From Candidatus Poseidoniaceae archaeon (GTDB lineage Archaea > Thermoplasmatota > Poseidoniia > Poseidoniales > Poseidoniaceae), in contig JAQXFM010000243.1 of the NCBI GenBank assembly GCA_029250305.1, forward strand, positions 1-7,116: DNA of 7,116 nt, given 5' to 3'. Under the pieces are notes generated by a model. That model did no database searches and was not told the origin of the DNA. It worked only from the letters and a program-made list of their open reading frames with translations. The position numbers and the translations under genes are program-made. Numbering within the stretch: the first letter of the stretch is position 1; each line of letters begins with the position of its first letter. Of the stretch, positions 1 to 6,746 are shown piece by piece.

Positions 1-2
1 GG

Positions 3-926
3 GTGATTATTCTCCTCCAAGTCACTGCAGTGTGCGCCATTCTTGTTCATGACCTCGTCATTGACCTTGAACGCACATGGGTGGATACCCTTCTCACCGT
101 TGGCATCACAATCGTCGGAGGCACACTCTCCGCTGGTGGTTCGAATGCGATCAACATGTGGTATGATGCTGACATTGATCCGTTGATGAGGCGGACCAAA
201 AACCGCCCGATTCCTCAAGGTCATATTTCAGGAGGGGGGGCGCTTCTCTTCGGTCTCATTATCGCTGTGGCCGGTTCCTCGCTTTTCTTCTTGGTAAGCT
301 GGAAAGCCGCTTTTTGGTCGTTCTTTTCGGTTTTCTTTTACGTCCTTATCTATTCGATGTGGTTGAAGCGTCGCACACCGCAAAACATCGTCATCGGTGG
401 GATTGCTGGCTCAACCCCCCCGCTTATTGGATGGGCGGCAGCAGCAGGTGATTCAATTTTAGAATCGGTCAATCCAATGGCTCTTGGTTCACCTGTTCCT
501 TGGCTGTTCTTTGGCTTGATTTTCTTTTGGACTCCTCCCCATTTCTGGGCCTTGGCCCTATACCGCTCAGGTGAGTATGCCAAGGCAGAGGTCCCTATGA
601 TGAACGAGGTGAGGGGCCCGAAGCACACGGTTTTGCTCTCAAAGATCTACTGTGTGCTCTTACTCATGCTGTGCGGCATTCCGTTCTTCTGGCCAAACTC
701 AGGTCTTCCTCTTCTCTGGGTGTTCGCTGCAGGTGGCCTCACGATTTGGTACGCGAAATCTGTTTGGGACATTGATCCGTTGGAAGAACTCGATGAAAAC
801 GGTCGAATGCCAATGGCTGCCAGATCGTTTTTCCGCTCGCTGTATTACCTCGGTTGGATGCACCTCGCCTTGGTTTTGGTGTGTGTGCCTCCTACCTCTT
901 GGCTTGGTCCACTTGGTCCACTATGA
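3..926 (+). CDS. ctaB: Protoheme IX farnesyltransferase (heme O synthase), 5' partial
   Basis: This integral membrane UbiA-family prenyltransferase transfers the farnesyl group of farnesyl diphosphate onto heme b to give heme O, the precursor of heme A for terminal oxidases. The visible 307 residues carry the family's signature loops. The first is N51-x3-D55-x3-D59 followed by R64-T-K-N-R-P69, the Mg/diphosphate-binding region. The second is the Y117-to-W144 loop with LKRRTPQNIVIGG and AGSTPP. The third is FFWTPPHFWALALYR at about 174-188, followed by A195-E-V-P-M. Hydrophobic helices fill the rest. The reading frame is open to the left edge, and the first visible residues (IILLQVTAV) match the stretch that normally follows the N-terminal TKPR motif. 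The GTG at position 3 is therefore not the start, and roughly 10-30 residues lie outside the window. The C-terminus is complete. The gene implies aerobic respiration with an aa3- or bo-type oxidase. Identification is secure; the choice between the names ctaB, cyoE and cox10 is convention. Confidence 0.95.
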   Translation: MIILLQVTAVCAILVHDLVIDLERTWVDTLLTVGITIVGGTLSAGGSNAINMWYDADIDPLMRRTKNRPIPQGHISGGGALLFGLIIAVAGSSLFFLVSWKAAFWSFFSVFFYVLIYSMWLKRRTPQNIVIGGIAGSTPPLIGWAAAAGDSILESVNPMALGSPVPWLFFGLIFFWTPPHFWALALYRSGEYAKAEVPMMNEVRGPKHTVLLSKIYCVLLLMLCGIPFFWPNSGLPLLWVFAAGGLTIWYAKSVWDIDPLEELDENGRMPMAARSFFRSLYYLGWMHLALVLVCVPPTSWLGPLGPL

Positions 927-1014
927 GCCTTCAGTGACCCGTTTGTTCTCGATACGACCTCTACGCCCTCCACCGTCATGTTCATCACTGCTTCATTGGT
1001 CGGCGGCTTTGTCT

Positions 1015-1101
1015 GCGGCAGTCGCATAGCCTGGCCATTGCGCTGGATTGCTAATCCAGTGGTGTCTCACCTCGGGAGTTCGAATCTCCCCTGCCGCGCC
1101 A
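1015..1101 (+). tRNA. tRNA-Ser(GCT), CCA encoded
   Basis: A full type II cloverleaf can be folded by eye. The acceptor stem is GCGGCAG (1015-1021) with CTGCCGC (1091-1097), seven perfect pairs. The D arm is GCA/TGC (1024-1026 with 1039-1041) around a GG-containing loop. The anticodon stem is CTGGA/TCCAG (1043-1047 with 1055-1059), with loop TTGCTAA giving anticodon GCT at 1050-1052. The long variable arm is GGTG/CACC (1061-1064 with 1068-1071). The T arm is GGGAG/CTCCC (1074-1078 with 1086-1090) with loop TTCGAAT. The discriminator is G1098 and CCA is encoded at 1099-1101. The long variable arm, G discriminator and GCT anticodon agree on serine (AGC/AGU codons). No intron is present. It lies 88 bp after the heme O synthase gene with no clear TATA element before it, so processing from a shared transcript is possible. 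Its 3' end is 9 bp from the stop of the convergent surface-protein gene. Confidence 0.96.
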
Positions 1102-1110
1102 TTTGTGACT

Positions 1111-4068
1111 TCAGTCAAAGAAATCGTCGAACTCATCGGCTGTGTTTTTGGCACCAGCTCTTCTGTTTCGTGCGGCCATGACTCGCTTCAACCGCTTTCG
1201 CTTTTGCAGGAGCAATGGAAGTGAGATGATTGAGATCACGAGCATTGCAATGGTTGCGATGCCAGTTGTAGTGAACTCGTCTTCCTGCATGTAATCATTG
1301 AGCGTCCCAAGCCATTCAATGCCGAGAGGCGGCTCTGGTTCAGGTTCAGGTTCAGGGATGAGGTGTTGGTAGTAGTTCCACCACTGATCTTCGATGATAA
1401 CTCGCTCCACATTCGGAGATGGGTAATTGGCAACGGTCTGTTCATTCCCTACGTTGTCTATTGGTGCGAGAATGAAGTAGTAGGTTCTGAGCGGACGGAT
1501 GTTCGAGTCTTCGATGCCAGAGGTGTTGTAGGTGCCTTGTTCACCGGGGGTTGAAGGCATGTTGGTTGCAATCGGGGACAAGAAACGGAGGTCGATGTCG
1601 ACAGGCTTCTGTTCGATCATGTAGAGATTCCAATACAACTGGCCGTCCGCCTCTTCATCTGGCCACATCCATGTCAGGTTCACATCGTAACACATGTTCC
1701 AATCGTTGATGATTTTGTAGCACTCCGTATCGTTCGTGAATGTGGATGTGTGTTGGAAGTTTGTGATGCTTGAGACCGGAGGGACTGCATCGCCACAGAA
1801 AGCGGTTGCTTGGCCGTTATCATCGAGGCTGACGTTGATGTGTTCAAAATCGGGCTCGCCTTCTCGGTTGGCAGGCATGACGGCATACGATGCGCAATCG
1901 CCAGTTGCAAGTGCGACAGGGTCAGTCCATGTGTTCTCAGATGGGTGGATGGATGCGACGAGGGATTCTGCAGTCAATTCGTTCCAGATGAATTCATTGA
2001 CACCATTGCTTGGATCTGGGAACAAAGTGCCGGCTTGTTGTATCACAAGAAGTTTGTAGATGTTCCATCCACCGACATAGGGGTTGGTTTCATCACCAGA
2101 TGCTGTCCAGTTGAGTTGCAATTGCCCACCTTCGAGTTGGGTGCTTGAGATTGGTCCTGCGCTGAGGTTGACCGCTGGGGAGTCGCCGATGATGAGGATG
2201 ACACCGTTGGTAATCAATCGGACATCAAAGGTTCCGTCTTCATTCGCTGTGTACTCGTCCAAGTAACTCCAGATGTACTCGTCCATGGTTGGGAGGTAGC
2301 GGACATCAACCGTTTCCAGTGGGATGTTTTCTGGCAACAACTCGCTCATGTTGAGTTGGATATCCATCCAATCCATGCCCACTTCTGCAGAATCGTCGAC
2401 GGTTGATAGAATCTCGAAGGAGAGCAAAAGGAGGGGTTCTTTTCCTTCACCAATTCCGTATGATGTGCCAAGGATTGGAAGCGAGGACTCGAACTGTAAG
2501 TAAGCCGAAGACCGGGTGACAGCTTGTCCTGAGAACAAGTCGCCATTGTCGAGCGAGATGTAGTTGAAGACCGTAATATCTTCGTGGGCAGATTCGAGTT
2601 CACCAAAGTAATCGGTGACTCGGAGGGTGATGGTGTGATCTCCGAGGCCTAGGTCACTTCCTGAAACGTTCAATTCAGAACCGTATCCAACGTTGATGAT
2701 TCCAGAAACCCACCATGAATAGTTGAGCGGGCCGGCAGCGGTTGAGGAGGTCCGTGCATTCATCAAAATGTACTCGCCTGTGGTGTAGGTGCCTGTTGAA
2801 CTCGTTTGGTCGATGTTGGCGTTGATTGATCCGGCTACGAGGTCGGCTATTTCAGACAAGGCATTGTTAGTGAACTTGCCTTCAGAACCTTCATCGTGAG
2901 TCGATGGCACTTGAATGGTAAGCGTTCGTCCGTCGCCAACGGTTGTGATGTCGAAGGTGCATGTTCGGGACTCTCCCGGGCTGAATACTGTCAGCACGCA
3001 TGTTGTTTCGTATTCCACTTCCCCGATAGGGTCGTAAACTTGGAAAGCCACCGATACCATGTCAATCGTCATGTTGCCAACGTTGGCGATGGTGGCCGTC
3101 ACCATCTCATCGCCGAAGTAGTAGTCCTGAGAGGTGGGGTCGTGAGAAGGAAGCATCGATGTGGCTTGCAAATCGATGGTGTCATCGAAGACAACGGATG
3201 TGGATGTGAGATCGTTGCTTGAATCAAGGTCGCCGTACGGTGTGCCTGTGCTGTTGAAGAGGCCCCATGTGAGTATGAAGTGTCCTTGGTTCACGCTGCT
3301 CAAAGCTGGTAAGGCTCGGGTGAATGCAGACTCACCACCCCAAGATGGAAGGTTGCTGACGACTGTATAGGCCTCATCGATGAGGATTGGAGGATTCTCG
3401 AGGTTGTGCAGTTGCCAGCCGAGGGTTGCCTCAAGATTGCAAGTTCCACATGCATTGACTACGCCTTTTGCGTCGATTGTGTAATCTGTGTTTGAGTTAA
3501 GGACTGTTTGTCCGTCGTAGGTGGCGACGCCTTCGAGATCATCCAAGGGGTTGTATGCTTCGTTTACACTTACATCAACATACGATCGAGTGAGGTTAAT
3601 GGTGAGGACTAACATGTCATCACTGGTGTCTTGGTCGTTCAATGTGAACGCATAGACAATGGTGAAGGTGCCTTCATCGCCAGAAGGGTTCCATGCGGAA
3701 TCGGCGGTAACATTCACAACGTTGCCGGGATAAATGGTTGTACTTGTGAACGAACCGGAGGCATCCGGTGATGATTTGCAGATGGGCCCGGTCATGACGC
3801 CTTCACACGCATACCACTTGAGCGCACGGTTGGTGCTGGTCCCGAGGCCTTGATTTTCAAGTGTGGCTGTGAACTCAATCGGGGTCCACGATGATGCCCA
3901 CGTGTCGGGGGTTGGATGTTGCGACTCCAGAAGAGCGAGATCGCCAGATTCGGCGGCTGATGCTGCGGGGATTGTTAGCAATCCTGTAAAAGAGGCCAAC
4001 AGGAGCACGGCCACCATTGAGAGAGAGCCTGTTTTTTGGCCGCCTTGAGGTCGCGTCCGGTTCGACAT
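1111..4068 (-). CDS. Large secreted, C-terminally anchored multi-domain surface protein
   Basis: No specific function is recognised, but the architecture is clear over 985 residues. Residues 1-38 are a Sec signal peptide: basic N-region (R4, R6, K12), hydrophobic core at about 18-36, and an A-S-A cleavage site at 36-38. Three CARDB/Ig-like beta domains follow at about 42-160, 162-295 and 297-410. A PKD/Ig-like domain lies at about 418-502, a domain I cannot name at about 505-632, and two fibronectin-III-like domains at about 634-760 and 763-890. A proline-glutamate linker (EPEPEPEPP, about 905-913) leads to a single helix at about 935-954, then a strongly basic tail (KRKRLKR) and an acidic end (DEFDDFFD). 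This predicts type I topology with the bulk outside the cell. There are at least twelve N-x-S/T sequons and closely spaced cysteine pairs (88/97, 207/210, 357/370, 783/793), consistent with a glycosylated, disulfide-stabilised exoprotein. A GAGG at 4081-4078 (minus strand) sits 9 nt before the ATG. Adhesion or cell-surface organisation is the likely role; no catalytic motif is visible. Confidence 0.88.
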   Translation of the reverse strand: MSNRTRPQGGQKTGSLSMVAVLLLASFTGLLTIPAASAAESGDLALLESQHPTPDTWASSWTPIEFTATLENQGLGTSTNRALKWYACEGVMTGPICKSSPDASGSFTSTTIYPGNVVNVTADSAWNPSGDEGTFTIVYAFTLNDQDTSDDMLVLTINLTRSYVDVSVNEAYNPLDDLEGVATYDGQTVLNSNTDYTIDAKGVVNACGTCNLEATLGWQLHNLENPPILIDEAYTVVSNLPSWGGESAFTRALPALSSVNQGHFILTWGLFNSTGTPYGDLDSSNDLTSTSVVFDDTIDLQATSMLPSHDPTSQDYYFGDEMVTATIANVGNMTIDMVSVAFQVYDPIGEVEYETTCVLTVFSPGESRTCTFDITTVGDGRTLTIQVPSTHDEGSEGKFTNNALSEIADLVAGSINANIDQTSSTGTYTTGEYILMNARTSSTAAGPLNYSWWVSGIINVGYGSELNVSGSDLGLGDHTITLRVTDYFGELESAHEDITVFNYISLDNGDLFSGQAVTRSSAYLQFESSLPILGTSYGIGEGKEPLLLLSFEILSTVDDSAEVGMDWMDIQLNMSELLPENIPLETVDVRYLPTMDEYIWSYLDEYTANEDGTFDVRLITNGVILIIGDSPAVNLSAGPISSTQLEGGQLQLNWTASGDETNPYVGGWNIYKLLVIQQAGTLFPDPSNGVNEFIWNELTAESLVASIHPSENTWTDPVALATGDCASYAVMPANREGEPDFEHINVSLDDNGQATAFCGDAVPPVSSITNFQHTSTFTNDTECYKIINDWNMCYDVNLTWMWPDEEADGQLYWNLYMIEQKPVDIDLRFLSPIATNMPSTPGEQGTYNTSGIEDSNIRPLRTYYFILAPIDNVGNEQTVANYPSPNVERVIIEDQWWNYYQHLIPEPEPEPEPPLGIEWLGTLNDYMQEDEFTTTGIATIAMLVISIISLPLLLQKRKRLKRVMAARNRRAGAKNTADEFDDFFD
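1337..1354 (-). repeat. Hexanucleotide microrepeat coding the Pro-Glu linker
   Basis: Three perfect tandem copies of GGTTCA on the + strand encode the Glu-Pro repeats that join the extracellular part of the surface protein to its membrane helix. Such in-frame repeats can change copy number by slippage without breaking the frame, so linker length may vary between strains (inference). Confidence 0.7.
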
Positions 4069-4195
4069 TGACTTATGCCTCGCAGGGGGGATTCAAAGAC
4101 TCATCGCCCCCGAAGGGGGCTGTGACCCCTGAATTTGACATTCCCTACCCACTCCATCCGGCAACCTCTTGAAGCGCCGAACACCACCGACATTC
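4069..4195. promoter_or_regulatory. Divergent intergenic region between two envelope-protein genes
   Basis: This stretch must hold the start signals of both divergent genes. For the leftward gene, a weak A/T-rich element (minus-strand TTTGAAT, around 4092-4098) lies 24-30 nt before the ATG, the distance expected of an archaeal TATA box on a near-leaderless transcript. For the rightward gene the best candidate is GAATTTGACA at 4131-4140, about 30 nt before a possible TTG start at 4169. Neither is a good consensus TATA box. Nested inverted repeats occupy the centre. The promoter assignments are tentative. Confidence 0.35.
4083..4131. repeat. Nested GC-rich inverted repeats (hairpin-forming)
   Basis: The inner stem is GCCCCC (4106-4111) and GGGGGC (4115-4120) around a three-base GAA loop. 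The outer arms are CAGGGG (4083-4088) and CCCCTG (4126-4131), also perfectly complementary. The structure lies between the two divergent genes, 15-63 nt upstream of the leftward start. It could be an operator-like palindrome, a barrier or terminator between divergent transcripts, or an RNA structure in the leftward leader. Sequence alone does not decide. Confidence 0.6.
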
Positions 4196-5272
4196 ATGCG
4201 CAGGAGGCAGGTTCGTTCGCTTGAACGGGATGAAACCGCTCTGACCGCCGTGATTGAATTCTTGTCGGCATTTGCGCTGTTCTTGATGATTCTCACCGCC
4301 TTTTTGGCGCTCGCTCAACTCCAGATGGGTTCCAATGACCCAGCCGTTGACCGATTGGACCGTTCTGCGGTGCAAGGTCTTGACCGCCTCACATCGGACG
4401 GGGGCTGGTTTGTTCCTGGCAACGAATCGGCAATGGATTATGCCAACGCCACCGCAGATTGGCACCTTCAAGATGCGGAATCCCTCGATCAAGGGCGTGT
4501 CCAAGCCGGTCTCGTCGTCGATGGGGCGTTGAGCATGGCAAAGATCAACGCCATTCAAAACATCACTGAAGGGGATCTCATCGATGGACTTGGGCTCGAC
4601 GAGGGTTTTTCCATTCATCTTTCAATCGAAGTGATTGCAAGCAACGCCAGCAGCCGGGTCGGCGCAATTTTGTTTGACAGTGGTACGGAACGTCGCACTG
4701 CTTCCGCCTCTTCAACAGCAAATCGACAATTCATCCAAGAAGGTGAAACTTGGCAAGTTGTCCTGGAAGTTCACCGTGGCGGACGCCTCAACAATGACCT
4801 CCACCTTACTGAGGTGATGGCCCGCCCTGCAAGCGGTGGGCCCGAGTGGATTGAAATCTATAATCCGAATGACTTCGCCATTGCACTGCGCGGTTGGTCA
4901 CTGAATCACACCGGCTCCACAATCAGCTCAGATTATTTATTCAAATCCGGTGTGATTGCCGGGAAAACAACCCTCCTTCTTACTGGTGACGCAACCTCTC
5001 AAGCGACAGGAAACGCATCCCAAGTCATTGACCTTGGGATCCAAGGTTTCCTTGGCGTTGGCATGTTCAACGGCCTCGAAGACGGTACTGGGGAACTAAG
5101 ACTTCGATACACTCAGTTGGACGAAGCACGACCTTATGATGTGTCCAAGGCCCTGTGGGGTGGCGATACTCAATTGTTCATGATTGTAGGCCAATCGCTG
5201 GCTTGGGATGGAAATTCGAGCGCAATTACCTCTTGGTTCGTCGAAGATACGCCAACACCAGGCGATGCTTGA
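4196..5272 (+). CDS. Pilin-like N-terminus with C-terminal lamin-tail domain, exported protein
   Basis: This 358-residue protein begins with a basic stretch (MRRRQVRSLERDE) and then one hydrophobic helix (about 14-41: TALTAVIEFLSAF and onward). That pattern recalls archaeal class III (type IV pilin-like) signal sequences. The following region (about 50-145), with a W near 89, AGL near 104 and LSMAKINAIQN near 112-122, resembles the stalk of archaeal pilin-like envelope proteins of unknown function (inference). The last 155 residues form a lamin-tail domain, a small Ig-like fold. Its opening LTEVMARP, core EWIEIYNPNDFAIALRGWSL, and terminal DTPTPGDA all fit the family. The protein should be membrane-attached with the lamin-tail domain outside; substrate or ligand is unknown. 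The start is uncertain: an in-frame TTG at 4169 would add nine residues (KRRTPPTF), and the frame is closed by a stop at 4136. ATG 4196 is preferred because it is the first ATG, although no Shine-Dalgarno precedes either start. Confidence 0.82.
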   Translation: MRRRQVRSLERDETALTAVIEFLSAFALFLMILTAFLALAQLQMGSNDPAVDRLDRSAVQGLDRLTSDGGWFVPGNESAMDYANATADWHLQDAESLDQGRVQAGLVVDGALSMAKINAIQNITEGDLIDGLGLDEGFSIHLSIEVIASNASSRVGAILFDSGTERRTASASSTANRQFIQEGETWQVVLEVHRGGRLNNDLHLTEVMARPASGGPEWIEIYNPNDFAIALRGWSLNHTGSTISSDYLFKSGVIAGKTTLLLTGDATSQATGNASQVIDLGIQGFLGVGMFNGLEDGTGELRLRYTQLDEARPYDVSKALWGGDTQLFMIVGQSLAWDGNSSAITSWFVEDTPTPGDA

Positions 5273-5335
5273 TGACGTTGTTTGATTCATTCCCCAATCG
5301 GTGGCTCCATTGCTCCGGGGGCGATTGCTTGATGA
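5261..5335 (+). repeat. Imperfect direct repeat across the end of the lamin-tail gene
   Basis: GGCGATGCTTGATGA at 5261-5275 contains the stop codon of the lamin-tail gene. It recurs at 5320-5335 as GGCGATTGCTTGATGA, differing by a single inserted T. The copies lie about 59 bp apart and both end in TGATGA. This could be a small duplication of the gene's 3' end in the spacer before the KaiC-like cluster. Chance similarity cannot be excluded at this length. Confidence 0.5.
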
Positions 5336-5350
5336 ACCCGGCCCGATTGG
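5294..5350. repeat. Inverted repeat before the KaiC-like cluster
   Basis: CCAATCGG at 5294-5301 and its exact complement CCGATTGG at 5343-5350 flank a 41-bp interval and end 6 bp before the first KaiC-like start codon. The spacing is too wide for a simple hairpin operator. It could form a branched RNA leader with the GC-rich segments between the arms, or bind a dimeric regulator at two sites. The evidence is the symmetry only. Confidence 0.4.
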
Positions 5351-5356
5351 TTGAGC

Positions 5357-6148
5357 ATGTTTCCCATGCAGCCAGCCGCAGTTTACACCCGAGACCGATG
5401 CGTCACTGGTATACACGGTTTGGATGAAATTCTGCGCGGTGGTATCCCATACGGCTCTACGGTGCTTGCTGCAGGTACGTGTGGTTCCGGAAAGACCACG
5501 CTGGGTATGGAATTCTTGGTTCGAGGTGCACTTGCTGGCGAAGCGTGCGCTCACTTTACGGCGACTGAGCCTTCGGTAAAACTTCTTGAAAACATCCGCC
5601 AATACGCCTTTTTCGACATGAACATGGTTGATTCTGGGCTGATCAATGTCTTCGATATGGACGTTCTTTATTCATGGCTCGGTCTTGAGAAGGCGTCGTT
5701 CGAACTCGACGACGTCCACGCTCTCATCAAGGCCATTGTGGACATTGTCAACACCATCGGTGTGACACGCTTGGTCATCGATTCGGTGACCACTCTCTGT
5801 TACAAAATTAAGTCTGAGCAGTTGATTCGAGACTTCCTGTTTACGCTCGGTAAGAAACTCGCAACCCTCGGTTGCACAACCATCCTCATTTCGGAGATTA
5901 CCTCCGCAACTGAAAATGCGCACTGGTCTTCCTTTGGTGTTGAAGAAGCAATCGCTGATGGCATCATTGTCATGGGTGACGTTGAGCGAATGGGCCACCT
6001 GCTTCGCTTCTTACAAGTGGTCAAGATGCGTGGTACACATCACAGCCGAGCAAAACACGCCATCGAACTCACACCCCTTGGCGTCATGTTGACGCCGATG
6101 CTGAAGTGGGGCGCACAGAGCGACAAAACAGCTCGTTGGGGGTCATGA
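5357..6148 (+). CDS. KaiC/RAD55-like RecA-fold ATPase, intact P-loop
   Basis: This 263-residue single-domain member of the KaiC/RAD55/GvpD-like group carries all the expected landmarks. These are the lead-in TGIHGLDEILRGGIPYGS (17-34), Walker A GTCGSGKTT (40-48, K46), a glutamate after beta-2 (HFTATEP, E71), the Walker B strand RLVIDS (138-143, D142), VEEAIADGIIVM (195-206), and the C-terminal signature VVKMRGTHHS (221-230) followed by ELTPLGVML. The usual KaiC glutamate pair is reduced to Thr-Glu here, leaving one candidate catalytic base. It should bind ATP and form ring or filament oligomers in the cytoplasm; the client is unknown. TTG 5351 and ATG 5366 are alternative starts. ATG 5357 is chosen as the first ATG, with no evident Shine-Dalgarno. 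It leads a three-gene cluster of related folds, and its stop overlaps the next gene's start region. It is neither a double-domain circadian KaiC nor clearly archaellar FlaH. Confidence 0.9.
   Translation: MFPMQPAAVYTRDRCVTGIHGLDEILRGGIPYGSTVLAAGTCGSGKTTLGMEFLVRGALAGEACAHFTATEPSVKLLENIRQYAFFDMNMVDSGLINVFDMDVLYSWLGLEKASFELDDVHALIKAIVDIVNTIGVTRLVIDSVTTLCYKIKSEQLIRDFLFTLGKKLATLGCTTILISEITSATENAHWSSFGVEEAIADGIIVMGDVERMGHLLRFLQVVKMRGTHHSRAKHAIELTPLGVMLTPMLKWGAQSDKTARWGS
6138..6143 (+). promoter_or_regulatory. Shine-Dalgarno-like GGGGGT before the second RecA-fold gene
   Basis: A G-rich run inside the end of the first KaiC-like gene lies 1, 4 and 7 nt upstream of three consecutive in-frame ATGs at 6145, 6148 and 6151. 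The 7-nt spacing favours 6151 as the start. Its position within the upstream coding sequence suggests translational coupling. Confidence 0.5.
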
Positions 6149-6150
6149 TG

Positions 6151-6735
6151 ATGTTCGAATTAGATCAGAGAATTGCAGAACAACTCACCGAAGTGGCTCT
6201 GAACAGCGCTGTTCAAGTCCGATGTGGGAACTCAAACGCATTTATGGTCACAGCAAGTACCATTATTCCACTTATGCAGATGTTCGAGATGGGTGGCGTC
6301 TACATCAGCGCAAATCGAGGCGCTGTGGAAATCATTCAAGCGTTCGAGTCAATCGGCATGGACGTCTCCAACATCCAATTCATCGATCTCGTGTCCTCGG
6401 GGATTTTGGGCGGTACCGATGTACCTTATTCCAACATCCACTTTGTAGACAGCCCAATCATGCTTGAATCAGTCTTGCTTCGAACGCTTTACATTCTGCG
6501 CACAACGACTTCAGCGCGCAACTTCGTGTTCCTCGACAGCGTTAATGCCCTCGCAATCTACAACGAAGACCGCATTTTGGCGGAATACCTTCACATCTTC
6601 ATCAACACCTTCCGCCAGCGAGAAATCCTCTCGGTTGTGCTCAATGTGCCAGACCAAACCCCTCCATTGGTGCTATCGAACTTAGATTTGTACTGCACTG
6701 ACTTAATCGATCGAGGTCAGGTCGTTATCCACTGA
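6151..6735 (+). CDS. Degenerate RecA/KaiC-fold protein without a P-loop
   Basis: This 194-residue protein (numbered from ATG 6151) keeps the alternating strand-helix pattern of a RecA-like domain but has no Walker A. Where the P-loop should lie it reads NAFMVTASTIIPLM (about 29-42), with no glycine-rich loop or lysine. Later elements remain: GVYISANRGAVEIIQAFES (49-67), which parallels the KaiC strand and helix after the P-loop, a Walker-B-like strand FVFLDS (125-130, D129), and IDRGQVVIH at the end, like the terminal strands of this fold. It is shorter than typical KaiC-like domains (about 230-260 residues) and lacks the N-terminal GLD..GGIP lead-in. Starts at 6145 and 6148 are also possible, and 6145 would give the classic ATGA overlap with the preceding stop. 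It probably cannot hydrolyse ATP alone. A structural or regulatory subunit paired with its neighbours is the natural inference; no named family is claimed. Confidence 0.82.
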   Translation: MFELDQRIAEQLTEVALNSAVQVRCGNSNAFMVTASTIIPLMQMFEMGGVYISANRGAVEIIQAFESIGMDVSNIQFIDLVSSGILGGTDVPYSNIHFVDSPIMLESVLLRTLYILRTTTSARNFVFLDSVNALAIYNEDRILAEYLHIFINTFRQREILSVVLNVPDQTPPLVLSNLDLYCTDLIDRGQVVIH

Positions 6736-6740
6736 GGTGA
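6734..6740 (+). promoter_or_regulatory. Strong Shine-Dalgarno for the third RecA-fold gene
   Basis: GAGGTGA overlaps the stop codon of the preceding gene and sits 6 nt before ATG 6747. It fixes the start of the downstream gene and supports translation from a shared mRNA. It contrasts with the absence of such a site ahead of the first gene of the cluster. Confidence 0.8.
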
Positions 6741-6746
6741 ACAGGC

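Noticed and set aside
927..1014. Promoter for the tRNA
   Set aside because: No TATA-like A/T-rich octamer is visible 25-35 bp before 1015; the 88 bp hold nothing I can name.
652..1029. + strand reading frame overlapping the end of the heme O synthase gene and running into the tRNA
   Set aside because: It is out of frame with a clearly conserved gene and extends into a tRNA; no protein features.
4083..4131. CRISPR repeat or G-quadruplex
   Set aside because: There is only one palindromic unit with no spaced copies, and each strand has too few G-runs for a four-run quadruplex.
4145..4618. 157-residue minus-strand reading frame opposite the start of the pilin-like gene
   Set aside because: It overlaps the divergent region and a coding region with clear protein features on the other strand; no domain is visible.
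5096..5602. 168-residue minus-strand reading frame spanning the lamin-tail gene end and the first ATPase
   Set aside because: It crosses two well-supported + strand genes, shows no recognisable motif and has low-complexity, basic composition typical of an antisense shadow.
5357..6148. Calling the first ATPase circadian KaiC or archaellar FlaH
   Set aside because: It has a single domain, unlike two-domain circadian KaiC, and no FlaI/FlaJ or archaellin gene is in view, so only the broad KaiC/RAD55-like family is supported.
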